Assembly: GCA_036960175.1 (NCBI GenBank)
Contig: JBALWH010000019.1
Location: 14,366-78,365 of the forward strand
Reading direction: 5' to 3'
Length of the DNA stretch: 64,000 bases
From: Motiliproteus sp036960175
GTDB lineage: Bacteria; Pseudomonadota; Gammaproteobacteria; Pseudomonadales; Balneatricaceae
In this document: piece after piece, positions 1-8,664 of the stretch
Layout of the letters: every line of letters starts with the position of its first letter
Position numbering within the stretch: position 1 is the first letter of the stretch
The notes under the pieces: generated by a model
What the model saw: the letters and a program-made list of their open reading frames with translations, nothing else
What the model was told of the DNA's origin: nothing
The model's database searches: none
Program-made: the position numbers and the translations under genes

Positions 1-170
1 TATATGGATGTTTTTATTCGACTGTCAATGGCGTTTTTTATGTCGTTGGCCTCTGTTAAAGAGTTAATTCTTTCTATAGAAATAGCGTGGTGAGCAGTTT
101 TGAATTAGTTATAAGCGCGTTCGATTGCAGATGGCTCAAAAATAGTAAATTTATCAATAACTGGAATCAT
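1..170 (-). pseudogene. Unidentified reading-frame remnant, runs off the window edge
   Basis: Read on the minus strand, an ATG at 170 opens a frame that stays readable to the window edge apart from one TAA at 107-105. It begins MIPVIDKFTIFEPSAIERAYN and resumes after the stop with FKTAHHAISIERINSL in the same frame. The amino-acid make-up looks protein-like, but I recognise no family. It could be the decayed 5' end of a gene lying mostly outside the window, or chance. The rest of the leader to 320 is T-rich intergenic DNA in which I see no gene or clear promoter. Confidence 0.3.
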
Positions 171-320
171 GGTTTTTTACGACATGAATTACGCTGCACT
201 TCTAATAAGTCTAGATAAGTCTTCTCATATTGTTTATTTTATTTCAGGATGTTGTTTTTTTTGCAATAGTAATGAAGTAGGTTTTTTATATGGATTTAAA
301 ATTAAACGTATAGCTGTATC

Positions 321-1625
321 ATGAAGTTCAAAATCCCTCTTGTTGGAGATATCCTTGAAGGCCATGTAGTTGCGTTATTATTAACGTATTGTGAAAATTT
401 CATGAGGCTAATATATGGTATTGTTTTTTTATTGATTGCGCGTAAATTATTGAGTCCAGAAGATTTTTCAAGCTTCGTGTTCTGTTATTCCTTAGCCATT
501 ATACTATATGGGTTTTCGAAGTTTTCACTTGATGCGTTTTCAATTAGAGAAATAATACACAGACCGATAATGGCTCGAGGTCTAGTGTGGCGTTTGGTTG
601 TATTCAGGTTTTTATTTAGCTCGATATTCTTTTTGTTTTTCGTTTTGTTTTTATATATCGTCGATAAGATTTATGGTGTTTTCTTATGGCTTATTTTTCT
701 TCAGGCTTTAAGATCGTTGGATTCTGTGGAATGGTATCTTCGAGCAGAAGGGCATGTTATTTTTCAAGCGATTTCTCGTATGGTGTCGATGTCGATTGTC
801 TTATCGTTACTTTTGTATGTCTATAATTCTGGTTATGAGGTTGAGAGTTGGAATGTAGTTTTAATCCAATCTTTAGAATGGATGATATTGGCGTTGATGT
901 ACTTCTTTTGGATGATTCACCAAGAGTATCAGTCTGGAGTGAGTGGTGGGAATGATTTATTTTCTCTTGTGGTTGTTAAATCAATGCCAGCCTACTTGGG
1001 ATATGTGTTCTTTATTATTTACAGCAAAATAGATCAAATTTTATTAGAAGGTTTTCTTGGGCATGTGGAATATGGGAATTACATGATTGCAGCACGAGTA
1101 AATGAGTCAGCAGTTATTCTAATAGGGTCGTTGAATATGGTTTTATTCCCCAAATTAGTTAGAGCTTACAACGAGTCGAAGGATTCTTTTTGTAAATATG
1201 TTCGAAGTGTTTCTTTGTTTTTTTTCTTTTTATCGCTGTTGGTTGTTTTTTGTGTTTGGGGCGTTCGTTTTTTCTATGGTTTTCTTCCTGCTATGATAAA
1301 AGATTTATTGCCTTATGATACCGTTATTTATCTTTCATATATGGTTTTTTCTATCATTCCTATGTTTCTTTTCGGTTTAAGATCGTCGTATTTTTCTATA
1401 ACTGGATCTACGGTTGAAATATTAAAGGGTGGAGGGTTTGGGTTATGCGCGGCTTTATTTCTAGGGGTTCCTTCTGTTTTTCTATGGGGTGCTTATGGTG
1501 GGATTTTTTGTTTTTTTATTTCGTGTCTTAGTGCATTGTTCATATCGAATTTTTTTAGCTCACCTGGCAGAGTTTTTACTAGGTTGGTTTTTTATCCAAT
1601 GAAACCTTCGGGAACTGGCCTGTAA
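321..1625 (+). CDS. wzx: Wzx-type polysaccharide repeat-unit flippase (MOP superfamily)
   Basis: A 434-residue, almost entirely hydrophobic protein with about a dozen predicted membrane segments, the size and shape of O-antigen/capsule flippases. Near the N terminus the LLIARKLLSPEDF stretch resembles the GxWxARYLGxExFG motif of Wzx proteins, and YSKIDQILLEGFLG in the middle matches the conserved second-half motif. The family moves undecaprenyl-PP-linked repeat units across the inner membrane. The stop codon shares a base with the start of the following wzy, so the two are likely co-translated. The gene is strongly T-rich on its coding strand, as is usual for wzx/wzy and unlike gmd downstream. 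No convincing ribosome binding site precedes the ATG. Which repeat unit it carries cannot be read from sequence. Confidence 0.85.
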   Translation: MKFKIPLVGDILEGHVVALLLTYCENFMRLIYGIVFLLIARKLLSPEDFSSFVFCYSLAIILYGFSKFSLDAFSIREIIHRPIMARGLVWRLVVFRFLFSSIFFLFFVLFLYIVDKIYGVFLWLIFLQALRSLDSVEWYLRAEGHVIFQAISRMVSMSIVLSLLLYVYNSGYEVESWNVVLIQSLEWMILALMYFFWMIHQEYQSGVSGGNDLFSLVVVKSMPAYLGYVFFIIYSKIDQILLEGFLGHVEYGNYMIAARVNESAVILIGSLNMVLFPKLVRAYNESKDSFCKYVRSVSLFFFFLSLLVVFCVWGVRFFYGFLPAMIKDLLPYDTVIYLSYMVFSIIPMFLFGLRSSYFSITGSTVEILKGGGFGLCAALFLGVPSVFLWGAYGGIFCFFISCLSALFISNFFSSPGRVFTRLVFYPMKPSGTGL

Positions 1626-2956
1626 TGTTGTCATTAAGTAAAAAAACGATGGTTGTTTTCGTTTTCGTTTTCGTTGCTTTGGCTGCTGTTTTTTTTCCAA
1701 TAAGTTTTAATTTTGTTTTGTTGGTGTGTTTTTTGTTTTGGGTGGTTGGTGTGTTTTTCATACCATCATCGCTATTTGTATCTAGATTTTACTGGTTTAT
1801 TTTCGGTATTTTTTTTATATTACCTGTTGTTTTTCTTGGAGGAAGTGAATATTTATTGCAAGGGGCATTCTTAACGGATATATATTTAACTGATTCTCAG
1901 GCGATTCTGCTCATTAGGCTTGTATTGTTTCATCTTGTTTTTTTTATGTTAGCAACTTTTTTGGTTTCTGACTCTGTGGTCGTTAAAAATATTGATTATG
2001 AAATAAGAAATATTGTTTTGTTTTATTTTTTATTGATTGTAACGGCTGTTATTGTTTTAGGTTTCAATTTACTAGAGATGAATGCGGTATACACGCAAGG
2101 ATATGCTGCTTTTCAGAGTGACGAGTTATCTGTTAAAAAGAATTTTTTTATATTGTTGGTTGAGTTTCTTTTTTTGTCTCTAGTTTCTTTGGGGATGTCT
2201 AAGAAAAAATATTTTTGTTTTTTTCTTCTAATGATATATTCATTTAGTTTGATTTTTACAGGAATTAGAATGCCTGGCGCGTGCTTGGCATTTTTTGCTT
2301 TTCTGCACTTTTTTACATATTGGAGATCGAAATTCATCTTGGTAATGATTGCAACTCTTATTATGGCCCCTCCCGTTTTAATGTTTACCCAGAGTCTCCG
2401 GGTTTACGGTTATTCTGCGCTTGACTATTTTGATTTGGCCTATGGATATTTTGATCTTATAAGAGTTTTAGGTTATACGGTAGATACGCTTAAAGCGGTA
2501 GTATCAATAGGAGATGTAGTTGACGTCTCTCCTTTTTTTAAGCTGTTTCAGATACTAACAATTTTTTTGGATCGGGTTTTTTCTGTAGAAGTCGATTTTG
2601 GCTACAAGGCATTTGCTCCTGAGTTCACAAAATACTACGATCTTGATCTTTTTGAGCGCACGGGTACTACTTTTGGTTCAGCCTCAGTCGCAGAGGCATG
2701 GTATTACTGGGGATGGGGCGGTGTTGCTTTAGTAGGTTCAGCCGCGTTTTTTATTAGCTGTTGGTTCTCAAAAATTGCCTATTCTGGTGGTTTGGTTCTT
2801 ACCCTAATTTATCTTGTCGCACTTCCGAAATTTATAATATCTGTGAGAAATGAGGTACTAGGTTGGTTTTTTGAGTCGGCAATACATTTACTCTTATGTG
2901 TTCCTTTTGTGATTTTTTGTTATGTTGCTTTTGTAAAAAAAGAGAAAATTTCTTGA
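1625..2956 (+). CDS. wzy: Wzy-type O-antigen/polysaccharide polymerase (probable)
   Basis: 443 residues with some ten to twelve hydrophobic segments and a larger central polar loop (around residues 260-360), the usual architecture of repeat-unit polymerases. Sequence conservation in this family is too low for a motif-based call, so the assignment rests on topology and on position directly after wzx. Its role would be block-wise polymerisation of lipid-linked repeats in the periplasm. It is very T-rich. It is the only Wzy candidate in the window although there are two Wzx candidates. The 260 bp that follow hold no clear gene; a 22-codon frame starting at a TTG that overlaps the stop (MKIFVVDVIKSFESL) may be a glycosyltransferase relic. 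Confidence 0.75.
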   Translation: MLSLSKKTMVVFVFVFVALAAVFFPISFNFVLLVCFLFWVVGVFFIPSSLFVSRFYWFIFGIFFILPVVFLGGSEYLLQGAFLTDIYLTDSQAILLIRLVLFHLVFFMLATFLVSDSVVVKNIDYEIRNIVLFYFLLIVTAVIVLGFNLLEMNAVYTQGYAAFQSDELSVKKNFFILLVEFLFLSLVSLGMSKKKYFCFFLLMIYSFSLIFTGIRMPGACLAFFAFLHFFTYWRSKFILVMIATLIMAPPVLMFTQSLRVYGYSALDYFDLAYGYFDLIRVLGYTVDTLKAVVSIGDVVDVSPFFKLFQILTIFLDRVFSVEVDFGYKAFAPEFTKYYDLDLFERTGTTFGSASVAEAWYYWGWGGVALVGSAAFFISCWFSKIAYSGGLVLTLIYLVALPKFIISVRNEVLGWFFESAIHLLLCVPFVIFCYVAFVKKEKIS

Positions 2957-3220
2957 AAATTTTTGTAGTGGATGTTATTAAATCGTTTGAATCGTTGGGA
3001 AGTACCTTGGCGTGCGAATAATTAGTCTTTTATAAATGGTGGTTTTCTGGATTTGAAGGTTTTTTTGTTTGCTCGTTGATGTTTGTTTTTTCATCTGTAA
3101 TGACATCGTAGCTGATATCAGTTTTCTATTTTTATTTCATTTCTTTGGCTCTTGAGTTTTGTAGATTATGTCTTTTCAAAAAAAAGCTTTTCACTTTATT
3201 AATGCCTGACTCCTCCCGTG

Positions 3221-4018
3221 ATGTTACCTCTGGCTCTGGAAGTGGCCGTTCGCCTACGTTTTTTTTTCGATGACAGTAAACATTTACTTCCCCAGAATGC
3301 TGCTCTTAAAAATTCGGCGCTAGGGCAAGATGCTTTTGTTCTAGCTACCGGGCCTAGTATAAAAGACGTAGATCTATCTTTTCTTGAAGGAAGGGATTGC
3401 TTTTCGGTAAGTAATTTTTTTCTGCACGATCAAATTGATTTGATAAATCCACGTTTTCATTTCTTTGCCCCTTATCACAAGCCTCTTATATTGGATGAAT
3501 ATATCGATTGGCTTTCAGCGTCAGATAAGGAGTTGCCCCCCTCAACATCAATAGTGCTAGGCACATCTACTAGAAGTATTGTTGAAGATAATGATTTGTT
3601 CGCTGGAAGGAAAGTTTACTACCTGTCTTTGCAAAAGTCAGGAGTTGGTCGGAAACCTGATATTCTGAAACCAGTATTGGCGCCTTATACCAGTCCAATA
3701 ATGACATTAGCGTTGATACATTATATGGGTTACAAGCGCGTTTTTCTTCTAGGTTGTGATCATAATGTTCTTAAAAACTATGGCGGCACTGTATCTAATT
3801 TTTATTCTCCTGAGAAAGAGATGAGAAGTAATGCGACTAGCGGCAGTAACTGGGATTCCGGTATAATCTCGCACCTTGATATTGCTAGGAATGTGTTTTT
3901 GCAATATGATTTTTACAATTCTATTTTTGACTCTGATGGTAGAGAAATGTATCAAATGTCGAAAGATGGTTGGTTGGATTTTATTAAGTACATTGATATA
4001 AAAGAGTTTCTGAAATAA
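3221..4018 (+). CDS. DUF115 / sialyltransferase-fold-like polysaccharide protein
   Basis: 265 residues. The signature is AFVLATGPSIKDVDLSFLEG near residue 40, followed by SVSNFF and later SPIMTLALIHYMGYKRVFLLGCDHN. This arrangement (GPS loop, then a GxxxxxxxGxDxx motif after a helix) is shared by DUF115/MptE-like proteins and GT42 sialyltransferases, which bind nucleotides in a Rossmann-like fold. In O-antigen loci such proteins act as putative glycosyl- or modification transferases; the donor here is unknown. Start: GTG at 3218 is immediately followed by ATG 3221, which I prefer; neither has a good ribosome binding site. The N-terminal 15 residues are oddly hydrophobic and the start is uncertain. 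Confidence 0.6.
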   Translation: MLPLALEVAVRLRFFFDDSKHLLPQNAALKNSALGQDAFVLATGPSIKDVDLSFLEGRDCFSVSNFFLHDQIDLINPRFHFFAPYHKPLILDEYIDWLSASDKELPPSTSIVLGTSTRSIVEDNDLFAGRKVYYLSLQKSGVGRKPDILKPVLAPYTSPIMTLALIHYMGYKRVFLLGCDHNVLKNYGGTVSNFYSPEKEMRSNATSGSNWDSGIISHLDIARNVFLQYDFYNSIFDSDGREMYQMSKDGWLDFIKYIDIKEFLK

Positions 4019-4041
4019 GAAAATAAATTGGAGATTTGTAA

Positions 4042-5268
4042 GTGAAGTTTTTGATGTACGGTATTAATTTTTCACCAGAGTTAACTGGGATTGGTAAATA
4101 CAGTGGAGAAATGGCGTGTTGGCTGACAGATAATGGGTGCGATGTTTTTTCTGTAACGGCTTACCCTTACTACCCTGAATGGAGAAGGCATAAGGAATAT
4201 AGAAATATATTTGGGTATAAGAGTGAGTTGATTGGGAATGCAAAGGTGATTCGGTGCCCTTTGTATGTTCCTTCCAGGCCGAACTCAATGAAGCGAATAG
4301 CTCATTTGCTGTCTTTTGCTTGTACTTCTTTTTTCGCTTTGGCTCGACTTTTACGCGTCAAGCCTGATGTGATTTTTGTTGTTCAACCTTCCCTTTTTTT
4401 CGCCCCTGCGGCATTACTTTATAGTTATGTAACCGGTGCTAAATCCGTGATGCATATTCAAGATTACGAGCTTGATGTAATGCTTGGTTTAGGCATGGTA
4501 AAGGAGGGGGTCCTTACTAAATTTGCGAGAAAGGTAGAAGGCTGGTTGATGTCAAAATTCGATTTTGTATCGACAATTTCTAATTCTATGGTCGATCGGG
4601 CTGTACAAAAAGGAGTCAATAAAGAAAAGGTTTTGTTTTTTCCAAATTGGGCGGATGTAACTCATGTTCATCCTTCCGTTGAATTCAATTCTTTTAAGGC
4701 GGAATGTGGTTATAATGATAATGACAAAATAATATTATACTCCGGTAACTTAGGGAAAAAACAAGGGCTTGAATCTATCCTTAAGGTTGCAGATATATTT
4801 AGGGATAGGAGTGATGTTAAATTTTTGATCGTTGGCTCTGGTGCACACGAAAAGGAATTAAAAATGATGGCATCAGATTTGGCTTTACCAAATCTTAAGT
4901 TCATGCCGTTACAGCCTTTTAGTAAGTTTCCTGCATTGATGAGAATGGCAGATCTTCATTTGGTTATCCAGAAAATAGGCGCGGCAGATGCTCTTTTACC
5001 TTCGAAGCTTAACAATATATTGGCTGTCGGAGGTCATGCCTTGATTACTGCCGATGATGATACTGAGCTTGGTTTTATTTCAAAAAAACATCCTGGTATT
5101 TATTCTTTAGTCAAGCCTGAAAGTGTTGAGGATTTAGCAGATTCAGTGGATTATTTTTTATCGTCTGCGCCTAGTGATCGTAACCAAATTGCTAGGAGAT
5201 ATGCAGTGGATTATTTAAACATTGATAATGTTATGAATGATTTTCTTTGTTCTATTAAACAGTTTTAA
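4042..5268 (+). CDS. WcaI-like GT4 family glycosyltransferase
   Basis: 408 residues beginning at GTG behind a GGAG. It starts MKFLMYGINFSPELTGIGKY, the typical N terminus of the colanic-acid WcaI family (GT-B fold; YxPxxTGIGKY donor/acceptor loop). Further motifs are HIQDYELD near residue 140, SGNLGKKQGLE near 235, and a C-terminal nucleotide-sugar site around ALLPSKLNNILAVG. It would add one sugar to a lipid-linked repeat on the cytoplasmic face. A second, decayed copy of the same gene lies downstream of colD, so this copy may be the retained one. Linkage and donor are not predictable from sequence; GDP-linked sugars from the next genes are plausible. Confidence 0.8.
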   Translation: MKFLMYGINFSPELTGIGKYSGEMACWLTDNGCDVFSVTAYPYYPEWRRHKEYRNIFGYKSELIGNAKVIRCPLYVPSRPNSMKRIAHLLSFACTSFFALARLLRVKPDVIFVVQPSLFFAPAALLYSYVTGAKSVMHIQDYELDVMLGLGMVKEGVLTKFARKVEGWLMSKFDFVSTISNSMVDRAVQKGVNKEKVLFFPNWADVTHVHPSVEFNSFKAECGYNDNDKIILYSGNLGKKQGLESILKVADIFRDRSDVKFLIVGSGAHEKELKMMASDLALPNLKFMPLQPFSKFPALMRMADLHLVIQKIGAADALLPSKLNNILAVGGHALITADDDTELGFISKKHPGIYSLVKPESVEDLADSVDYFLSSAPSDRNQIARRYAVDYLNIDNVMNDFLCSIKQF

Positions 5269-5287
5269 TTTATATCTGGGTGTATTG

Positions 5288-6412
5288 ATGAGAAAAAAAG
5301 TTGCATTAATTACCGGTGTGACCGGACAGGATGGCTCGTATCTGGCTGAATTGTTGTTGGAAAAAGGTTACGAGGTTCATGGAATTAAGCGCCGCGCTTC
5401 TCTTTTTAATACCCAGCGTGTCGATCATATTTTTGAAGACCCCCATCAGAAAAACCCTCATTTCTTTCTTCATTATGGTGATCTGTCGGATTCCTCCAAT
5501 TTGACTCGGATTATTCGTGATGTGGAGCCGGATGAAGTGTATAATCTAGGCGCTCAGTCCCATGTGGCAGTCTCGTTTGAGTCGCCAGAGTATACGGCTG
5601 ATGTCGATGCGATCGGTACATTGCGCATACTAGAAGCGATCCGTTTTCTAGGCCTGGACAAGAAAACCCGTTTCTACCAAGCCTCGACGTCTGAACTTTA
5701 CGGATTAGTGCAGCAGACTCCTCAAACTGAGAAGACCCCTTTCCATCCTAGGTCTCCATATGCCGTGGCAAAGATGTATGCCTATTGGATCACGGTGAAT
5801 TACCGCGAGGCCTACGGCATGTATGCCTGTAACGGGATTCTATTTAATCATGAGTCACCTCGTCGTGGGGAAACCTTCGTAACGCGTAAAATTACCAGGG
5901 GTTTGGCCAATATCGTTCAAGGGCTGGATCAATGTCTGTATTTAGGTAATATGGATGCGTTACGAGACTGGGGGCATGCGCGTGACTACGTAAAGATGCA
6001 GTGGATGATGTTGCAGCAAGAACAGCCAGAGGATTTTGTCATTGCTACCGGCGTACAGTACTCGGTGAGACAATTTGTTGAATTTACCGCCAAAGAGATG
6101 GGCGTAACGCTGAAATTTGAAGGCCACGGCGTCGATGAAGTGGGTGTCGTTGATTGTGTAGAGGGCGATGATGCACCTTCCGTGAAGGTTGGAGATGTGG
6201 TAGTTCGGGTCGATCCGCGCTATTTCCGGCCTGCCGAAGTGGAAACGCTTTTAGGCGATCCCAGCTACGCCAAGCAGCGCTTGGGCTGGGAGCCTGAGAC
6301 TACTCTGCACGAAATGGTGCAGGAGATGGCTGCTTACGACTTAGATCAGGCCAAACGGCACGTTTTGCTGCGTGATAGTGGCTTTACCACGGCCCTGTCG
6401 CGAGAGAAGTAG
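5288..6412 (+). CDS. gmd: GDP-mannose 4,6-dehydratase
   Basis: 374 residues starting MRKKVALITGVTGQDGSYLA; an upstream TTG-initiated frame exists but the ATG at 5288 fits the family start. It converts GDP-D-mannose to GDP-4-keto-6-deoxymannose, the branch point for fucose, colitose, perosamine and rhamnose. Visible: GxTGQDGSYL NADP site, ASTSELYG, YAVAKMYAYW (YxxxK catalytic pair), FNHESPRRGETFVTRKI nucleotide loop, and the RPAEVETLLGDP tail. The substrate comes from manC encoded near 20 kb. It is followed after two bases by the reductase gene, and its base composition is more GC-rich than wzx/wzy. A decayed second gmd tail lies at 23.2-23.35 kb. Confidence 0.95.
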   Translation: MRKKVALITGVTGQDGSYLAELLLEKGYEVHGIKRRASLFNTQRVDHIFEDPHQKNPHFFLHYGDLSDSSNLTRIIRDVEPDEVYNLGAQSHVAVSFESPEYTADVDAIGTLRILEAIRFLGLDKKTRFYQASTSELYGLVQQTPQTEKTPFHPRSPYAVAKMYAYWITVNYREAYGMYACNGILFNHESPRRGETFVTRKITRGLANIVQGLDQCLYLGNMDALRDWGHARDYVKMQWMMLQQEQPEDFVIATGVQYSVRQFVEFTAKEMGVTLKFEGHGVDEVGVVDCVEGDDAPSVKVGDVVVRVDPRYFRPAEVETLLGDPSYAKQRLGWEPETTLHEMVQEMAAYDLDQAKRHVLLRDSGFTTALSREK

Positions 6413-6414
6413 TC

Positions 6415-7332
6415 ATGAAGCTATTTATTACCGGTGGCCGGGGTATGGTGGGACGCAATCTGTGCGCCTTAGCAGAGCAGCGCGGCGTAGAGGTTTTTGC
6501 CCCGACTCGTGACGAATTGGATCTGCTTGATTATCAGGATACGCTGGCATCTATTCGGCAATACCAACCCGATGTGGTTATTCATGCGGCAGGTTTAGTT
6601 GGCGGTATCCAGGCCAATATGGCGGCACCCTATGACTTCTGCTTTATCAATTTGCAGCTAGGCCTCAACGTTGTCCGTGCAGCCCATGAAGCGGGAGTCG
6701 ATCAGCTGATCAATCTGGGTAGCTCTTGCATGTACCCCCGTGCTGCACAAAATCCGCTGCAGGAATCACTGATTCTTAAAGGGGAGCTTGAGCCCACTAA
6801 TGAGGGATATGCTGTAGCTAAGGTGGCAGTGGCCAAGCTTTGCGAATATCTCTCACAACAGCATGGTGCTTATTACCGAACTCTCATACCATGCAACCTA
6901 TATGGATTTTGGGATAATTTTCATCCGCAACGCTCTCATATGATTCCAGCAGTGATTCGCAAAATTCATGAAGCAAAATTGAGTAACCAGCCACAGGTGG
7001 AAATTTGGGGTGATGGCACTGCGCGCCGAGAGTTTATGTTTGCCGAGGATCTGGCTGATCTTGTGCTCAAAGTAAGCAATAGCGTTGATGAATTACCGCA
7101 GTATATGAATGTTGGGCTCGGCTATGATTTCAGCATTAACGAGTATTACCAGCAGGTTGCTGATGTTATCGGCTATGAAGGAACATTTGTTCATGATCTA
7201 AGCAAACCTGCGGGCATGAAGCAAAAATTGGTAGGTATTGATGGCCAAACGTCCTTCGGCTGGGCGCCGCCGACAGCGCTAAGAGCTGGAATCGAAAAAA
7301 CCTACGCTTATTTTCTAAAGGATGCGATTTGA
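6415..7332 (+). CDS. colC: GDP-L-colitose synthase (ColC), or GDP-L-fucose synthase-like
   Basis: 305-residue extended SDR of the GDP-fucose synthase family. N-terminal FITGGRGMVGRN cofactor loop, NLGSSCMYPR, EPTNEGYAVAK (YxxxK), and the DNFHPQRSHMIPAVIRK substrate segment are all present. On its own it would be called fcl (epimerase/reductase making GDP-L-fucose). It sits between gmd and a ColD-type 3-dehydratase, and ends with an ATGA-type overlap into that gene, so GDP-colitose synthase, the same chemistry on a 3-deoxy substrate, is the better fit. The GGIQANM and SSCMYPR wording also resembles what I remember of ColC proteins. Colitose versus fucose specificity is inferred from context, not proved. 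Confidence 0.75.
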   Translation: MKLFITGGRGMVGRNLCALAEQRGVEVFAPTRDELDLLDYQDTLASIRQYQPDVVIHAAGLVGGIQANMAAPYDFCFINLQLGLNVVRAAHEAGVDQLINLGSSCMYPRAAQNPLQESLILKGELEPTNEGYAVAKVAVAKLCEYLSQQHGAYYRTLIPCNLYGFWDNFHPQRSHMIPAVIRKIHEAKLSNQPQVEIWGDGTARREFMFAEDLADLVLKVSNSVDELPQYMNVGLGYDFSINEYYQQVADVIGYEGTFVHDLSKPAGMKQKLVGIDGQTSFGWAPPTALRAGIEKTYAYFLKDAI

Positions 7333-8495
7333 TGTTACCGCTGGCTACTACCACTTGGGATCAGGACGAATACGATGCGCTACAGGCGGTGATCGCCAGT
7401 GGCATGTTTAGTATGGGGGAGCAGGTTGCAGCTTTTGAAAATGCCTTTGCCGAGTTTGTTGATGCTAACTATTGCGTGATGGTGAATTCAGGTTCTTCAG
7501 CAAACCTTTTAGCAGTTGCAGCACTGTTCTATCGACATAAGGATGCACTCAAGCCTGGCGATGAAGTGATCGTGCCTGCCGTGTCTTGGTCAACCACCTA
7601 TTTTCCGCTTCAGCAGTACGGCCTTAAATTGAAGTTTGTAGATGTAGACCGGCATACACTGAACTTGGATCTTGTGCAGCTGGAAGATGCGATTAGCGAT
7701 CAGACTCGGGCGGTGTTCGCAGTCAATCTGCTAGGTAATCCGGTCGACTATCAGCGTCTTAATCAGATTATCGATGGGCGTAATATTCTTGTTCTTGAGG
7801 ATAATTGCGAGTCGTTGGGAGCTACTCTGGGCGGTAAGCAGGCAGGTACTTTTGGCGTGATGGGTACCTACAGCGGCTTTTTTAGCCATCATATTTCCAC
7901 CATGGAAGGGGGAATGGTTGTGACTGATGATGAAGAACTTTACCACATCATGTTGTCGGTGCGGTCTCACGGCTGGACGCGCCATCTTCCCAAAGACAAT
8001 CTCGTGTGTGAAAAGGGTATAGATTCCTTTCGAGAGTCTTTCCGCTTCGTACTACCGGGCTATAACCTACGGCCCTTGGATATGTCAGGTGCGCTGGGGT
8101 TGGCGCAATTGAAGAAACTACCAAGCATCGTTGCGGGGCGCCGAGCGAATGCAATGGCATTTGTTGAGCATTTTTCCGACATCGCTGGCATCTCTATCCA
8201 GCAGGAAACCGGCTGTAGCAGCTGGTTTGGTTTTGCGATATTGGCCGGCTCTGAGACTGTGCGGGATAAGCTCGTGACTGGCCTTAAACAAGCCGGTGTC
8301 GAATGTCGCCCTATCGTCGCGGGCAACTTCGTGCGTAATCCAGTCATTAAATATCTTGATTACAGCGTCCATGGCCAGTTGAACAATAGCGACTACGTCG
8401 ATGATTGTGGCCTGTTCATTGGTAATCATCACTATGACGTGCAAGCTGAAATAGAGGCGGTTTCAAAAATTGTAAAAAATACTCTCTGTGGGTAA
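7332..8495 (+). CDS. colD: GDP-4-keto-6-deoxymannose 3-dehydratase (ColD)
   Basis: 387-residue member of the DegT/DnrJ/EryC1 fold. Where aminotransferases carry the PLP lysine, this protein has FFSHHISTMEGGMVV (His186-His187), the lysine-to-histidine change that defines the PLP-dependent 3-dehydratase ColD. The C-terminal half also follows ColD: RSHGWTR, SFRFVLPGYNLRPL, ETGCSSWFGF, GVECRPIVAGNF. It removes the 3-hydroxyl of GDP-4-keto-6-deoxymannose on the way to GDP-L-colitose. Start: ATG overlaps the stop of colC; a TTG one codon earlier is not needed. Without the His-His motif it would be mistaken for a perosamine synthase. Together with gmd and colC the pathway is complete. Confidence 0.88.
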   Translation: MLPLATTTWDQDEYDALQAVIASGMFSMGEQVAAFENAFAEFVDANYCVMVNSGSSANLLAVAALFYRHKDALKPGDEVIVPAVSWSTTYFPLQQYGLKLKFVDVDRHTLNLDLVQLEDAISDQTRAVFAVNLLGNPVDYQRLNQIIDGRNILVLEDNCESLGATLGGKQAGTFGVMGTYSGFFSHHISTMEGGMVVTDDEELYHIMLSVRSHGWTRHLPKDNLVCEKGIDSFRESFRFVLPGYNLRPLDMSGALGLAQLKKLPSIVAGRRANAMAFVEHFSDIAGISIQQETGCSSWFGFAILAGSETVRDKLVTGLKQAGVECRPIVAGNFVRNPVIKYLDYSVHGQLNNSDYVDDCGLFIGNHHYDVQAEIEAVSKIVKNTLCG

Positions 8496-8664
8496 ATAAT
8501 CACGCTTAACTGTGCGTAAATTTCAGACTATATTGCATTGTTCTATCTAGGTCGATCGGTAGATATATAGAGCCAAACTGAACAGTAAAGGAGTCACCAG
8601 GGTAGTTTAATTTATACTTTGCCGCATGCTAAAAAGGGATGATTCTGTTTTAATTAGATTGTAA

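Noticed and set aside
7332..8495. GDP-perosamine synthase or other aminotransferase
   Set aside because: The PLP lysine is replaced by His in SHHIST, the ColD signature; the C-terminal half also follows ColD.
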